DNA of 64,000 bases from Pseudomonas muyukensis (GCF_019139535.1 NZ_CP077073.1:2818501-2882500), one strand, 5' to 3'. Positions 39,489 through 47,245 are shown, counted from the first letter of the stretch. Notes: generated by a model not told the origin, from the sequence alone. Made by a program: numbers and translations.

Positions 39489-39800
39489 TCACTGGTCCAG
39501 ACAAAGCCTCAAAGCCTCCCGCGACCGGAAGTTCTCGAGCTTCCGCGCCACAGATGGTGACACCATGATTTCGTGGCGCGGAGGTGTCAGTAGCGGCAGT
39601 GCTCCGTCCAGGCCCAGCGCATGTAGGTGATGAATCATCAGCGTCATCGCCTCGCCTTGTTCCTTTATCCCGGCCCACCCCATCAGTTCCAGCAGCGCCT
39701 GTTTAGTCCCTGGTCGAACTTTCAAGCGCAGGTCCTCTTCCTGCAGTCGCTCGGCCTTATGGCGGCGTCGCTGGTCGCGCTCTGCTTGGTCCATCGCCAT
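39489..39800 (-). CDS. Hypothetical phage protein
   Basis: A 103-residue, basic, mostly helical protein (MAMDQAERDQRRRHKAERLQ onward) with an excellent ribosome site (GGAGGTG). The region LRLKVRPGTKQALLELMGWAG resembles the N-terminal strand and helix of ribbon-helix-helix DNA-binding proteins, so a regulator is possible. It is tail-to-tail with the preceding plus-strand gene and heads a group of minus-strand genes up to 40491. Confidence 0.6.
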   Translation of the reverse strand: MAMDQAERDQRRRHKAERLQEEDLRLKVRPGTKQALLELMGWAGIKEQGEAMTLMIHHLHALGLDGALPLLTPPRHEIMVSPSVARKLENFRSREALRLCLDQ

Positions 39801-39813
39801 ACGTCACCTCCGT

Positions 39814-40086
39814 TTAATCTGCGGTGCGGGAAATGCTGGTTCGCTTGCCTGCTTCCATTGCCTCAATAAGACGCATGGCCGCACGGTGGCTAAAGCAGAA
39901 TCTCTTGGTTTTGCCGGTAGCAATTTCAATGATGTGCCAAGCCTTGCCCTTGGCGACTGCCTGGAACAGAGGTTCGGGAGCCGGGGCAGGGCGGCCAATC
40001 AACTCGTAGAACTCGGCGGTAGCCATGAGGGAGCGTGCACGCAGGGCGGCCAGGCCGTCCACGCGCTGCTGCATGGAGTGGTGCAT
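39814..40086 (-). CDS. Hypothetical phage protein
   Basis: A 90-residue protein (MHHSMQQRVDGLAALRARSL onward) with GAGGA upstream. It has a short strand-strand-helix segment (AWHIIEIATGKTKRFCFSHRAAMRLIEAME). It lies 13 bases before the gene at 39489-39800 in the same direction, so they are likely co-transcribed. No function can be suggested. Confidence 0.58.
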   Translation of the reverse strand: MHHSMQQRVDGLAALRARSLMATAEFYELIGRPAPAPEPLFQAVAKGKAWHIIEIATGKTKRFCFSHRAAMRLIEAMEAGKRTSISRTAD

Positions 40087-40107
40087 AGTATGATCCTCTG
40101 TTGGGAT

Positions 40108-40491
40108 TCAGGCGTGGTGCTCGAAGGCCTCGGCCTTGCGAACGATTCGAATCTGGGCGGTGCGCCGCTCGGGCGCTCTGCGATCGCGGCGCAGTGGATC
40201 GCCGTCATCGATGACCGCATGCATAGCGATCAGGCCGGCGAGAGCGATGCATAGCGGACTGATGATCTGCCGGCGCATTGCTTCGGCCACCGCAGCGGCA
40301 CGACGGGCCACGCCGAGCTTGAACATCGCGTTTTCAATACGGTTGGCGACTGTGCCCGGGGTGATCTGCATCTGCTGAGCAATCTGTTTGGCGGTCATGC
40401 CCTGGGCGACGCCGAGCAGCGCCTCCAGCTCGCGAGGAGCCAGCCCTTTGCCAAGGTGGCCTGTCCATGTGCCGCAGGTGATCGTTTCCAT
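40108..40491 (-). CDS. LuxR-type helix-turn-helix protein with membrane segment
   Basis: A 127-residue protein. Residues about 15-75 form a LuxR/FixJ-type DNA-binding domain (LAPRELEALLGVAQGMTAKQ, then IAQQMQITPGTVANRIENAM). After it comes one hydrophobic segment (ISPLCIALAGLIAMHAVI) and a basic tail. A membrane-tethered LuxR-type HTH in a phage early region is typical of Pseudomonas prophages. No receiver or autoinducer domain is present. AAGGA precedes the ATG. It may regulate the small operon 39489-40491 or host genes; no target site was identified. Confidence 0.75.
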   Translation of the reverse strand: METITCGTWTGHLGKGLAPRELEALLGVAQGMTAKQIAQQMQITPGTVANRIENAMFKLGVARRAAAVAEAMRRQIISPLCIALAGLIAMHAVIDDGDPLRRDRRAPERRTAQIRIVRKAEAFEHHA

Positions 40492-40659
40492 GAGTGGTCC
40501 TTGGTGGGCTGCATTGGAGAGCCGATCCCGCCTGTCTCCCTGAACATGTTGATGTAGGGTCGGGAAGGGCTCTCCGATGCAGTCGTAGTGGCACACTGCC
40601 AATTTAGGGCGAAATGATTTACCCTGACCGCTGAACTGGCAGCCAGGGACGAGTGCAGA

Positions 40660-41601
40660 ATGACGACTACCATCACCTGTATCGAAGACTTAAAAGGTCG
40701 CGAGCAATACAGAGAGTTCCTTGACTTCAGTGAAGGTAGTGGCCGCGAGTTACTTGATATTGTCACCGACTATTCTTTTCCTGATACCAAAATGATTTCT
40801 TGCGGCATCCAGGGTTGCCGCACTATGCATATGCGTGGTTTTTTAGTTGTGACCACTGATGGTTTGGAAACAAATATCGGCAATGTGTGCGGAAAGAAAT
40901 ACCTTGGGGAAAATTTCAAAGTAAAAAAAGCGATCTTCATTCAAAGGCAGAATGAAGAGCGGAATATGTTTTTAATATCTGAGTTAAAAGACAAGATCCG
41001 TTTGCTCAAACCACTCCTTAGGGAGTTATACCTCAGGGCGAGCTCTGTGGTGAAGCTGAAGATGGTATGCAATAAGGCTCATCCCCAACTGGTTAGACTA
41101 ATTGTCGAACGGGCTAAACTTGACCGGCCAGTACTTACCGGGCCAGTGCCAATGACGCGCGCCGAAGCCAAGAGCTTGCATTTTCACGAGGCCAAGGAAG
41201 ATGCGGATGGCAAAGTAGAGGCATTTGAGTCATGGTTTATACGGCGCCGACCGAAGAAAATTGTACAATTGGCATCTTTGGAAGGGCTTCTTTTCTGGAG
41301 GTTCGATTTGCATCAGATGCTCCGGCGAGACGTTCTGGATGTAGTGTCTGAGCTGGAATCGCTCAATGAAGAAGAGCTTTCGGGATTATCAGCCTCCTCT
41401 CAACGTAGGTTTGCGCGATGGGGGCAAGGACTTGATAATAAAGTTTCAGAGGTCGAGAGTGTGATCAAGGCCGGTGAGCAGTTTTTTGTTTGTGAAAATA
41501 TCGACTCTTTGGGACTGTTTGAACCCGACCTTGACAAGAACTCTCGATCAACCTTGCGGTATGCGCTTGAAGCTGTGAAGAAGGCAATAAAGAGCAGCTG
41601 A
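40660..41601 (+). CDS. Hypothetical AT-rich phage protein with zinc-finger-like N-terminus
   Basis: A 313-residue protein in AT-rich DNA with codon use unlike the host genes. The N-terminal 90 residues carry cysteines in SCGIQGCRTMHMRGFL and IGNVCGKKYLG, which look like a treble-clef or ribbon zinc site. The remainder is charged and helical, with predicted coiled coil near the end. No enzyme motif is visible. It stands alone, divergent from the LuxR-type gene and convergent with the gene at 41602, as an insertion in the leftward early region would. Confidence 0.72.
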   Translation: MTTTITCIEDLKGREQYREFLDFSEGSGRELLDIVTDYSFPDTKMISCGIQGCRTMHMRGFLVVTTDGLETNIGNVCGKKYLGENFKVKKAIFIQRQNEERNMFLISELKDKIRLLKPLLRELYLRASSVVKLKMVCNKAHPQLVRLIVERAKLDRPVLTGPVPMTRAEAKSLHFHEAKEDADGKVEAFESWFIRRRPKKIVQLASLEGLLFWRFDLHQMLRRDVLDVVSELESLNEEELSGLSASSQRRFARWGQGLDNKVSEVESVIKAGEQFFVCENIDSLGLFEPDLDKNSRSTLRYALEAVKKAIKSS

Positions 41602-41835
41602 TCAATTCGGCATTTCTTTTTGCTCAGGCTCGTACATGCACAGATTTCCGCCGCCTGGCCGCTCGATAGTTTTAAGCATCTCTCTCTGTAACTCCCCGAT
41701 TGCCCAGGCTGCTGCTAATACAACGAGCTCTCTGCACGAGGCATCATTCGCCTCGAACCCTTGAATCAAAATCCGTCCCTTCTCAACGATCACCGCTCCT
41801 ACTCTGGTAATGCATATTTTATTTTCGCTAACCAT
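41602..41835 (-). CDS. Hypothetical small phage protein under the leftward operators
   Basis: A 77-residue protein (MVSENKICITRVGAVIVEKG onward) with AGAGG upstream. It has a strand-rich first half and a helical AAAWAIGELQREMLK segment. It is the first minus-strand gene after the two operator-like sites at 42088-42131, so it would be the first product of a repressor-controlled leftward promoter. Function unknown. A GTG start 21 bases upstream is possible. Confidence 0.55.
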   Translation of the reverse strand: MVSENKICITRVGAVIVEKGRILIQGFEANDASCRELVVLAAAWAIGELQREMLKTIERPGGGNLCMYEPEQKEMPN

Positions 41836-42087
41836 GTGTGCCTCTATGCGTCTCACGATTTTCCGTTTGGCCCTGCGGTGAAGGCCAATCAGTAAAATCC
41901 CCGGCTTCTTCGCAAGCGAGAGGCCGGAGCATTTTGGTTGTTGTTCCTCCAGCCGCGGCGCTCACCCGCTGGAAAACTGCATTGGCGCTTTACGCTGCAC
42001 GCCCAGGGCAGTTGCCACCCCTCTGAACAGTTGAGGCCTGTCCATCGCTGCCTTCGTTGCTGGCCGGTGTCGATCCGGCGAAGGCAA

Positions 42088-42131
42088 ATATCACGTATTG
42101 TGTTATTTGATGTCAACACGAAACGTGATTA
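42088..42131. promoter_or_regulatory. Leftward operator pair (OL-like)
   Basis: Two imperfect palindromes share the half-site TAATCACG: ATATCACG-TAT-TGTGTTAT (42088-42106) and TCAACACG-AAA-CGTGATTA (42113-42131). Their centres are 25 bases apart. The same half-site recurs three times on the other side of the repressor gene. Confidence 0.65.
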
Positions 42132-42148
42132 TTTTTCAGGTGAGCAAC

Positions 42149-42171
42149 AAAAAACCCGGCATTTAGCCGGG
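42149..42171 (-). terminator. Terminator of the cI-like gene
   Basis: On the minus strand GCCCGGC-TAAAT-GCCGGG followed by TTTTTT, 20 bases past the repressor stop codon. Confidence 0.8.
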
Positions 42172-42191
42172 CTTGGTTGGCGAAAGGAGTG

Positions 42192-42920
42192 CTACCAGAG
42201 GACCGAGGACCAGAAGACTTTCCCTAGTATGACGATCTCTTTAGCGACCATCTCTTCTGCGCTGTATTCCTCGTCAGGATGCTCATCACGGTTGAAGCTG
42301 CGCATCCTGATTCCACCACCAGGCAAGCGGTATAGGGTTTTCACCCGCAGCTGCCCGCCATGGTTGATTGCGTACATCTTGCCATCGATTACGGTAGTGG
42401 CGCCCTGATCAACGCCGACTGTACTTCCATCGGGTAGCACGGGCTCCATGCTATTGCCGCCAACGGTCACACAAACTGCTTCGCTTGGTTGCACGTTCTG
42501 TCGGCGAAGGGTGATTTTGCCGAACCGCAATTTGCGCGTATGTGATTGCTCAACAACCGTGCGGCCTCGGCCTGCTGAAAGCTCGACCTCTTTCAGGTAG
42601 GGCACGTACACCTCATCTCCATCCAATGGCGTTTCGTCATCCCACACATCAAATGGGCCAATCATCGTCGCGTTTGATTCGACCGCCTCAGCGCCCGCTT
42701 CCGGGGCGCTCGGTTTGTAATCCAAGATGATTTCCGACTCATCCACACCAATCGCATGTGCAATTAGGCGCAGATCCGCGAGAGATGGCTCCCGCGTATC
42801 AGTTTCGTAGTTGCCCACCCGTGATTGGGATTTCCAGCCGCAGGCAGTCGCCAGCGCGGCCTGGGAGAGCCCGGCGGCCTTGCGGTGGCGTTTGATGCGT
42901 TGTCCGAGGGTCTCTTTCAT
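42192..42920 (-). CDS. CI-like repressor (XRE helix-turn-helix plus S24 peptidase)
   Basis: A 242-residue lambda CI/LexA-type repressor that keeps the prophage silent. The N-terminal XRE domain is at about 1-65 (LGQRIKRHRKAAGLSQAALA, then RVGNYETDTREPSLADLRLI). The C-terminal S24 domain has the serine nucleophile in GNSMEPVLPDG and the lysine in GQLRVKTLYRL. A candidate self-cleavage Ala-Gly lies in the linker (PEAGAEAV). Loss of the repressor on RecA-stimulated cleavage after DNA damage is therefore expected. The ATG at 42920 was preferred; codons upstream run through the operator array. Divergent from the Cro-like gene. Confidence 0.93.
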   Translation of the reverse strand: MKETLGQRIKRHRKAAGLSQAALATACGWKSQSRVGNYETDTREPSLADLRLIAHAIGVDESEIILDYKPSAPEAGAEAVESNATMIGPFDVWDDETPLDGDEVYVPYLKEVELSAGRGRTVVEQSHTRKLRFGKITLRRQNVQPSEAVCVTVGGNSMEPVLPDGSTVGVDQGATTVIDGKMYAINHGGQLRVKTLYRLPGGGIRMRSFNRDEHPDEEYSAEEMVAKEIVILGKVFWSSVLW

Positions 42921-42931
42921 AGCCGTGATTG

Positions 42932-42995
42932 TAATCACGTTACGAAATACCTCGCTTTCACTCTTCGTGATTGAAAATAACACGTTACGTGTTTA
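42932..42995. promoter_or_regulatory. Rightward operator triple (OR-like) between cI and cro-like genes
   Basis: Three sites with the pattern TAATCACG-NNN-CGTGATTA and centres near 42941, 42964 and 42986 (22-23 base spacing): TAATCACG-TTA-CGAAATAC, CTTTCACT-CTT-CGTGATTG and ATAACACG-TTA-CGTGTTTA. Each has at least one strong half. This is the arrangement expected for cooperative CI binding. Confidence 0.7.
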
Positions 42996-43023
42996 TCCTG
43001 GGGTCCAGTCAAGAGGAACCCCT

Positions 43024-43302
43024 ATGAACCACGTTCGACAGATCCGAAAGGGGGCGGGAATCAGTCAGGCCAGTCTCCGGCGAAAGCTCGATTGGAACCA
43101 ATCACGGCTCGCCAATTATGAGGCGGGGCGGAGGGCCCCAGGGCTGGAAGAGGCAAGACAGATCGTCTCGGCCCTAAATCAACTTGGAGCGAGTTGCGCC
43201 CTGGATGATGTTTTCCCTGTTTCAGCCGGAGGTCTGACGCCAAGTGGTGCAGATTCTGATCTAGCCAGCCTTGTGCGAGTAGATGGCCAAAACACCTGCT
43301 AA
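43024..43302 (+). CDS. Cro-like helix-turn-helix regulator
   Basis: A 92-residue protein with one XRE helix-turn-helix (VRQIRKGAGISQASLRRKLD followed by QSRLANYEAGRRAPGLEEAR). It is divergent from the repressor, with the operator triple between them, and is the first gene of the rightward operon. GAGGAACCCCT precedes the ATG. By position it is the lytic-choice regulator (Cro analogue). The C-terminal 25 residues are not conserved-looking. Confidence 0.85.
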   Translation: MNHVRQIRKGAGISQASLRRKLDWNQSRLANYEAGRRAPGLEEARQIVSALNQLGASCALDDVFPVSAGGLTPSGADSDLASLVRVDGQNTC

Positions 43303-43333
43303 TTCATCCAGTACCCAAATCGCGGGCATAAAA

Positions 43334-43355
43334 AAACCGGGTGGCAGCCCGGCTT
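43334..43355. terminator. Possible terminator after the cro-like gene
   Basis: CCGGG-TGGCAG-CCCGG stem with an A6 run before and a short T run after, 30 bases past the cro-like stop. It resembles a tR1-type site, stronger on the minus strand because of the A6/T6 run. Confidence 0.5.
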
Positions 43356-43449
43356 TCTCAACTTCTGAATCGGGATCAATTATGCATTTCTCCAATGATG
43401 CGCGCAATGCTGCGCCTGTCGCTCTATGCCTATCGCAATGGTGGCAAGC

Positions 43450-44193
43450 GTGAGCGTACAAGCCATGACCTGGGCACTCGCCATTCCCAAAGCTGCACTT
43501 GAGAATCCTGCAGCCCGTCATGTCCTGCTCTGCTTGGCCAACTACGCAGGCAGCGATGGAAGAGGGGCATTCCCTTCTGCCGGGACTCTCTCTGACGACA
43601 CCGGCCTTTCTGAGCGAACAGTACGGCTGAAGCTAGATGAGCTCGCCCAGGCTGGTTGGATCGCTGAGGGTAACCAGGCAATTGCTGCTGCCCATATCGA
43701 TCGCCGCGACCGTCGCCCCGTCGTTTACGACCTACTAATTAAGCGGGGTGCAACTGCTGCACCTCGTCCTGAACGGGGTGCAGGAAACAGCACGGGGTGC
43801 AGCTCACAGCAGAACGGGGTGCAGCAAAACGCAGAACGGGGTGCAGCAGCTGCACCCAATCCGTCATTGAACCAATCTACTCTCTCTCTGCGCGAGCCGT
43901 TCCCAATGTCCCTCGAATGGGAACCGAATCCGGAACTGCTGAAAGCCTACGCCCGTCGGGCGGGTCTGACCCTGGATCAGTTCAACGCGGTTGCCATATC
44001 CGGCTTTGTGCTCCACCACGATGCCAAGGGCGTGGCCCAAACCGAAAAGCAGTGGCTGGCCGCCCTGGTCAGTTGGGTGAAGTCCGATCTCGCCCGTGCT
44101 GCACGCTCGCCCGTTGCTCGCACCGGCGGATCGCAGCGCACCAGCTTCGATGACGATGACACGTCGTGGATCGGAGAAGAGGGCGACCAATGA
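43450..44193 (+). CDS. Phage replication initiator, lambda O-like (helix-turn-helix protein)
   Basis: A 247-residue protein with an N-terminal winged helix (ENPAARHVLLCLANYAGSDG, then SAGTLSDDTGLSERTVRLKL), a low-complexity middle rich in Gly, Gln and Asn (about 105-150) and a DnaT/helicase-loader-like C-terminal part (NPELLKAYARRAGLTLDQF). The middle is coded by five spaced copies of CGGGGTGCA, which look like origin iterons lying inside the gene, exactly as in lambda O. It is followed by the P-like gene with an ATGA overlap. GTG at 43450 (SVQAMTWAL) was chosen; the ATG at 43426 lacks a ribosome site. Confidence 0.82.
   Translation: MSVQAMTWALAIPKAALENPAARHVLLCLANYAGSDGRGAFPSAGTLSDDTGLSERTVRLKLDELAQAGWIAEGNQAIAAAHIDRRDRRPVVYDLLIKRGATAAPRPERGAGNSTGCSSQQNGVQQNAERGAAAAPNPSLNQSTLSLREPFPMSLEWEPNPELLKAYARRAGLTLDQFNAVAISGFVLHHDAKGVAQTEKQWLAALVSWVKSDLARAARSPVARTGGSQRTSFDDDDTSWIGEEGDQ
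43744..43845 (+). repeat. Five iterons inside the O-like gene, candidate replication origin
   Basis: Exact copies of CGGGGTGCA start at 43744, 43774, 43793, 43815 and 43837, with spacing 30, 19, 22 and 22 bases. Inverted partial copies (TGCACC) flank both ends, near 43759 and 43850. Confidence 0.75.
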
Positions 44194-44873
44194 ATCAGGT
44201 TGCAACCGTGGCCCATGGCTTGTGGGCAAAGGTCCAGGCTGGCCAATACGTCGCCTCGGATTACTCGCTGCCTGCCGACGTGAAGGCCGAGCTCAATCGC
44301 AAAACTGCTGGGGTGATCAACGACCTGTTCCGCGATCTGCGCACGATCTGCAGCGCCTGGAAGCAGGCATGGCCGGATGAAGCGACGTACAAGGCGGCCA
44401 AGCAGCAGTGGCTAACCGCGTTTCTTGAGGCTGGCATCAACACGCCGGAGCAACTGCAGTTCGGTTTGATGCGCTGCCGGCAATCCGGCCGTGAGTTCAT
44501 CCCGGCGCCCGGGAAGTTTATCGAGTGGTGCCAGCCTTCACCGGAAATGCTGGGCCTTCCCCCGCTGGCTGCTGCCTTCCGTGAGGCTTGCCGTAATGCG
44601 CATCCCGCCATGGCAGGGAAGGGCAAGTGGACCCATGACGCGGTCTGGCACGCGGCCAAGGAAAGTGGTTTCGAGAACTTGAGCAAGCTGGCTACTGACG
44701 TGAGCGCCAAGCTGTTCGAGCGCAACTACACGATTGCCGTTCGGCGCCTGGTCGCAGGTGAGCCGTTGCAGAGGATGCCGCTGGCTCTCCCTGCGGAGGT
44801 GCCAGGCCAGCGCACGCCAAAAGTGGGGAATGAAGCCCTGGCGGCGATCCGATCCAGGATGCTCGGCCGATGA
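44190..44873 (+). CDS. Replication protein P-like (helicase loader)
   Basis: A 227-residue protein of the lambda P family by order and features: RDLRTICSAWKQAWPDEATYK and FLEAGINTPEQLQFGLMRCRQSGREFIPAPG, where the last block (GRPFMPAPGKFVEWC in relatives) is characteristic. It should recruit host DnaB helicase to the initiator-bound origin. ATG overlaps the O-like stop (ATGA), and its own stop overlaps the next ATG, so translation is coupled along the operon. Confidence 0.85.
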   Translation: MNQVATVAHGLWAKVQAGQYVASDYSLPADVKAELNRKTAGVINDLFRDLRTICSAWKQAWPDEATYKAAKQQWLTAFLEAGINTPEQLQFGLMRCRQSGREFIPAPGKFIEWCQPSPEMLGLPPLAAAFREACRNAHPAMAGKGKWTHDAVWHAAKESGFENLSKLATDVSAKLFERNYTIAVRRLVAGEPLQRMPLALPAEVPGQRTPKVGNEALAAIRSRMLGR

Positions 44874-45082
44874 TCGAGCTTCCCGCACCTGACCTCACCG
44901 AATACCGATACGCGCTGTACTGCCGCTCCGATCTGTTCGGGCTCTCCAGTACCTCGCATCCACCCATTGCGCTCTATCGCGACGAAGCTTCGGCCGTCGC
45001 GCATGGACAACTCATGTGGCCGAGCGCTTACACCGTCATTGACCTTCATGGAGAAGACAGCCCATGCGGCAATCGAAGCTGA
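44870..45082 (+). CDS. Hypothetical small phage protein
   Basis: A 70-residue protein (MIELPAPDLTEYRYALYCRS onward) in the nin-like region after P. It begins in an ATGA overlap and ends 19 bases inside the next gene. The pattern suggests a small alpha/beta domain (IALYRDEASAVAHGQLMWPSAY). Function unknown. Confidence 0.65.
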   Translation: MIELPAPDLTEYRYALYCRSDLFGLSSTSHPPIALYRDEASAVAHGQLMWPSAYTVIDLHGEDSPCGNRS

Positions 45083-45360
45083 CCAAGGCCGCACGCGGCC
45101 GGGAGTGCCAAGTGCGCATTCCCGGGGTGTGCAACGGCAATCCAGAAACTACCGTGCTTGCGCATTACCGTATGGCGGGCACCTGCGGTGTGGGTTTGAA
45201 ACCACACGACATGCAGGGCGCTTGGGCCTGCAGCGCCTGCCATGACGCCTGTGATGGCCGTAGTCGCGATGTCGACCGCGACACAGCGCGGCAGTACCAC
45301 GCCGAGGGCGTGATGCGTACCCAGGCCTCTTTGATCAATGAGGGGGTGTTGATCGCATGA
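45064..45360 (+). CDS. DUF1364 family protein, putative HNH-like nuclease
   Basis: A 98-residue DUF1364 protein. The family pattern is visible: RGRECQVRIPGVCNGNPETT, then HYRMAGTCGVGLKPHD and WACSACHDACDGR. Paired cysteines (C17 region with VCNG, and CSACHDAC) probably bind zinc in an HNH-like or treble-clef fold. Such proteins lie in the nin region of lambdoid phages and are thought to act in recombination or Holliday junction handling. GAGAAGACAG precedes the ATG. Confidence 0.8.
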   Translation: MRQSKLTKAARGRECQVRIPGVCNGNPETTVLAHYRMAGTCGVGLKPHDMQGAWACSACHDACDGRSRDVDRDTARQYHAEGVMRTQASLINEGVLIA

Positions 45361-46655
45361 GTGCGACCCGGGAAGTGAAGTTCAGCGAGGCCGAAGTTCG
45401 CCGGCAGGCTGCCGACAAGGCCGTACGCGACCTGCGCGACCCTCGTCACCCTGGCCTGTACCTGCGGTTCTGGATCACCCGCGAGCGCGGCACGTGGCAC
45501 CTGGTGCGCGGCAGGAAGTGGGTGCCGGTCGCACGTTGGCCCGACTTGGGCGTTGCAGCGGTGATTGCCGAACTGCCCGCGCTGCGTCGGCGTCTGTTGC
45601 GAGATCCGGCCACCGCGCCCGTGGCGTCCGGCATAGGTACCGTGGGCCAGCTGCTGGACTGGTACGGCGACCGGATGGCCCGTGATCGCTCATTGTCGGC
45701 GAAGCGCAAAGCAGGCGCACGGTCTGCCATCGCTCAGCACTTGAAGCCGCGACTGGCGGATCTGGCCGTGACGGACGTGAGTGCCGACTCTCTCGACAAG
45801 CAACTGATGTGGCCGGCTCAGGCCGATGTGTCGCTCTCCTATCTGCGACAGATGTTCGCCCTGTTGCTGACCGCCTTCCGCCAGGCCTTGAAGCTGGGCC
45901 TGATCGACGGGAACCCCATGGCCGGGATGCGCTTCAACGACTTTACCAAGGCCAAGATCCTGCCGAAGGCGGCGCGCCTGCGTGACGTGCAACTGCCCGA
46001 GCTGATGCAGCAACTGGCTCACGCCTTCGACGCGACCCCCAGTGACGCGATGCTGGCCCTGATGATGCTGGCCCACGGCACCCGAATTGGCGAGACCCGT
46101 ATGGCGCGATGGGCTGATGTCTCGTTGGCGGCGGCCGAGTGGTTCATCCCAGCGGCGAACACCAAGACTCGCACCGAGCACCGCTTGCCTCTGACCGCCC
46201 AGCTGCAAGCAATGCTGACCCGGTACCGGGCGATTCAGCAGGCTCAGGGTTACCAGGGCGCCTACCTGTTCCCGAGTCGACGCGGGCTGCCGCTCAGCGA
46301 GACGCAGGCCAGTGCCGTCTTCACCCGGTTGGGGCAGGGCGCCTGGACCAGTCACGACCTACGCAAGGTGTCCCGCAGCACCTGGACCGACCTCGGCATC
46401 GACGGCCACATCGGCGAGATGCTGCTGAATCACTCGCTGGGCAAGATCGCCAGCACCTACATCCACACCCAGGCCATGCAGCAGCGCCGGGCAGCCCTGG
46501 AGAAGTGGCACACCTGGTTAGACGGCATTGGTTTCGGTGCCATTCACGGCCTTACAGAGGCCTTATCCGAGATTTTTCATAACGGCGCGCAGCCCGCTAA
46601 TGGCGGGGCTTCGAGCGACCTTACCGAATTTGTTACTAGCGAGGATTCGAAATGA
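45357..46655 (+). CDS. Second tyrosine recombinase inside the replication region
   Basis: A 432-residue tyrosine recombinase with all catalytic residues: arginine in LAHGTRIGETRMARW, histidine and arginine in TSHDLRKVSRSTW, histidine in LLNHSLGKIASTYIH, whose Y is the nucleophile. The N-terminal DUF4102-like arm domain (LYLRFWITRERGTWHLVRGRK) is of the P4/CP4 integrase type. It is embedded in the operon by ATGA overlaps on both sides, so it is expressed with lytic early genes, unlike the main integrase. It might resolve multimers or control excision; or it is a relic of an integrated satellite. Confidence 0.88.
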   Translation: MSATREVKFSEAEVRRQAADKAVRDLRDPRHPGLYLRFWITRERGTWHLVRGRKWVPVARWPDLGVAAVIAELPALRRRLLRDPATAPVASGIGTVGQLLDWYGDRMARDRSLSAKRKAGARSAIAQHLKPRLADLAVTDVSADSLDKQLMWPAQADVSLSYLRQMFALLLTAFRQALKLGLIDGNPMAGMRFNDFTKAKILPKAARLRDVQLPELMQQLAHAFDATPSDAMLALMMLAHGTRIGETRMARWADVSLAAAEWFIPAANTKTRTEHRLPLTAQLQAMLTRYRAIQQAQGYQGAYLFPSRRGLPLSETQASAVFTRLGQGAWTSHDLRKVSRSTWTDLGIDGHIGEMLLNHSLGKIASTYIHTQAMQQRRAALEKWHTWLDGIGFGAIHGLTEALSEIFHNGAQPANGGASSDLTEFVTSEDSK

Positions 46656-46921
46656 GCAGCGGCAACAAGATGCGCTCCGACCTTCCTTCGGTGCTCAAGC
46701 AGTCGATCACCGACCATCCTGGCTATCCGGGCTTCGTTGCCTGGTGCGAGAGCCAGCTAATTCACCCTTACCCGATCTATTTCCTGATCTGGCAGGCCTC
46801 TCGCGAATCGCTGCGCATCAGGAACCCTTTCGAATTGATCATGGGTGACCCTGATGGGCAGTGGGCGCACGACGTGGTTGAAAAGTCGCTACGCGCCCAA
46901 GGGCTGAAGGTGGTCGATTGA
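46652..46921 (+). CDS. Hypothetical phage protein
   Basis: An 89-residue protein (MSSGNKMRSDLPSVLKQSIT onward), starting in an ATGA overlap with the recombinase and ending TGATG with the next gene. Helical pattern (IYFLIWQASRESLRIRNPFE). No family recognised. Confidence 0.65.
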   Translation: MSSGNKMRSDLPSVLKQSITDHPGYPGFVAWCESQLIHPYPIYFLIWQASRESLRIRNPFELIMGDPDGQWAHDVVEKSLRAQGLKVVD

Positions 46922-47235
46922 TGAAGAAGCGTGGCCCGGACTTCAAGAAGGCCGTGATCGAGCTGGACAAGTGCCCTTTGTGCCGCGGGAGAGCGGTCAT
47001 TCAGGGCGTGTTTCACGAACTGCCATGCGACCACTGCAACGCCTCTGGCTGGGTAGCGGCTGCAACTGGCGAGGTCCTGGCCCTGGATGAACTGGTGACC
47101 CAGCTCAGCATGAGGCTGCAGGCCGCGACACGGCAGATCGAGCAATTGAGGAAGGTGGGGGCCACAGGCCCGGCAGCGGCATATCTGGATGGAAACCGGC
47201 TTGGCGCCGGCGGCACGAACTACACCGGGGATTGA
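46921..47235 (+). CDS. Small zinc-ribbon protein (DnaJ-zinc-finger-like)
   Basis: A 104-residue protein with CPLCRGRAVIQG and PCDHCNASGW, two CxxCxxG-like knuckles similar to a DnaJ-type or Rz-type zinc ribbon. A coiled coil follows (LDELVTQLSMRLQAATRQIE). Such proteins commonly stand just before the Q antiterminator in Pseudomonas phages. It probably binds RNA or DNA; no activity is known. Confidence 0.7.
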   Translation: MKKRGPDFKKAVIELDKCPLCRGRAVIQGVFHELPCDHCNASGWVAAATGEVLALDELVTQLSMRLQAATRQIEQLRKVGATGPAAAYLDGNRLGAGGTNYTGD

Positions 47236-47245
47236 GGGGAAGAAC

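Larger units (their letters stand above)
41836..42191. other. Regulatory gap between leftward gene and cI
   Basis: A 356-base region. It holds the two operator-like sites (42088-42131) and the cI terminator (42149-42171). A 76-codon minus-strand frame at 41889-42119 crosses the operators and is basic and low-complexity; I did not accept it as a gene. Leader RNA of the leftward transcript would occupy 41836-42080. Confidence 0.5.

Noticed and set aside
41889..42119. A 76-codon minus-strand frame over the leftward operators
   Set aside because: It begins among the operator sites, lacks a ribosome site and has a very basic, low-complexity product; more likely leader RNA.
43744..43860. CRISPR array
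   Set aside because: Repeat units are only 9 bases with short irregular spacing and lie inside a coding frame, so they are iterons.
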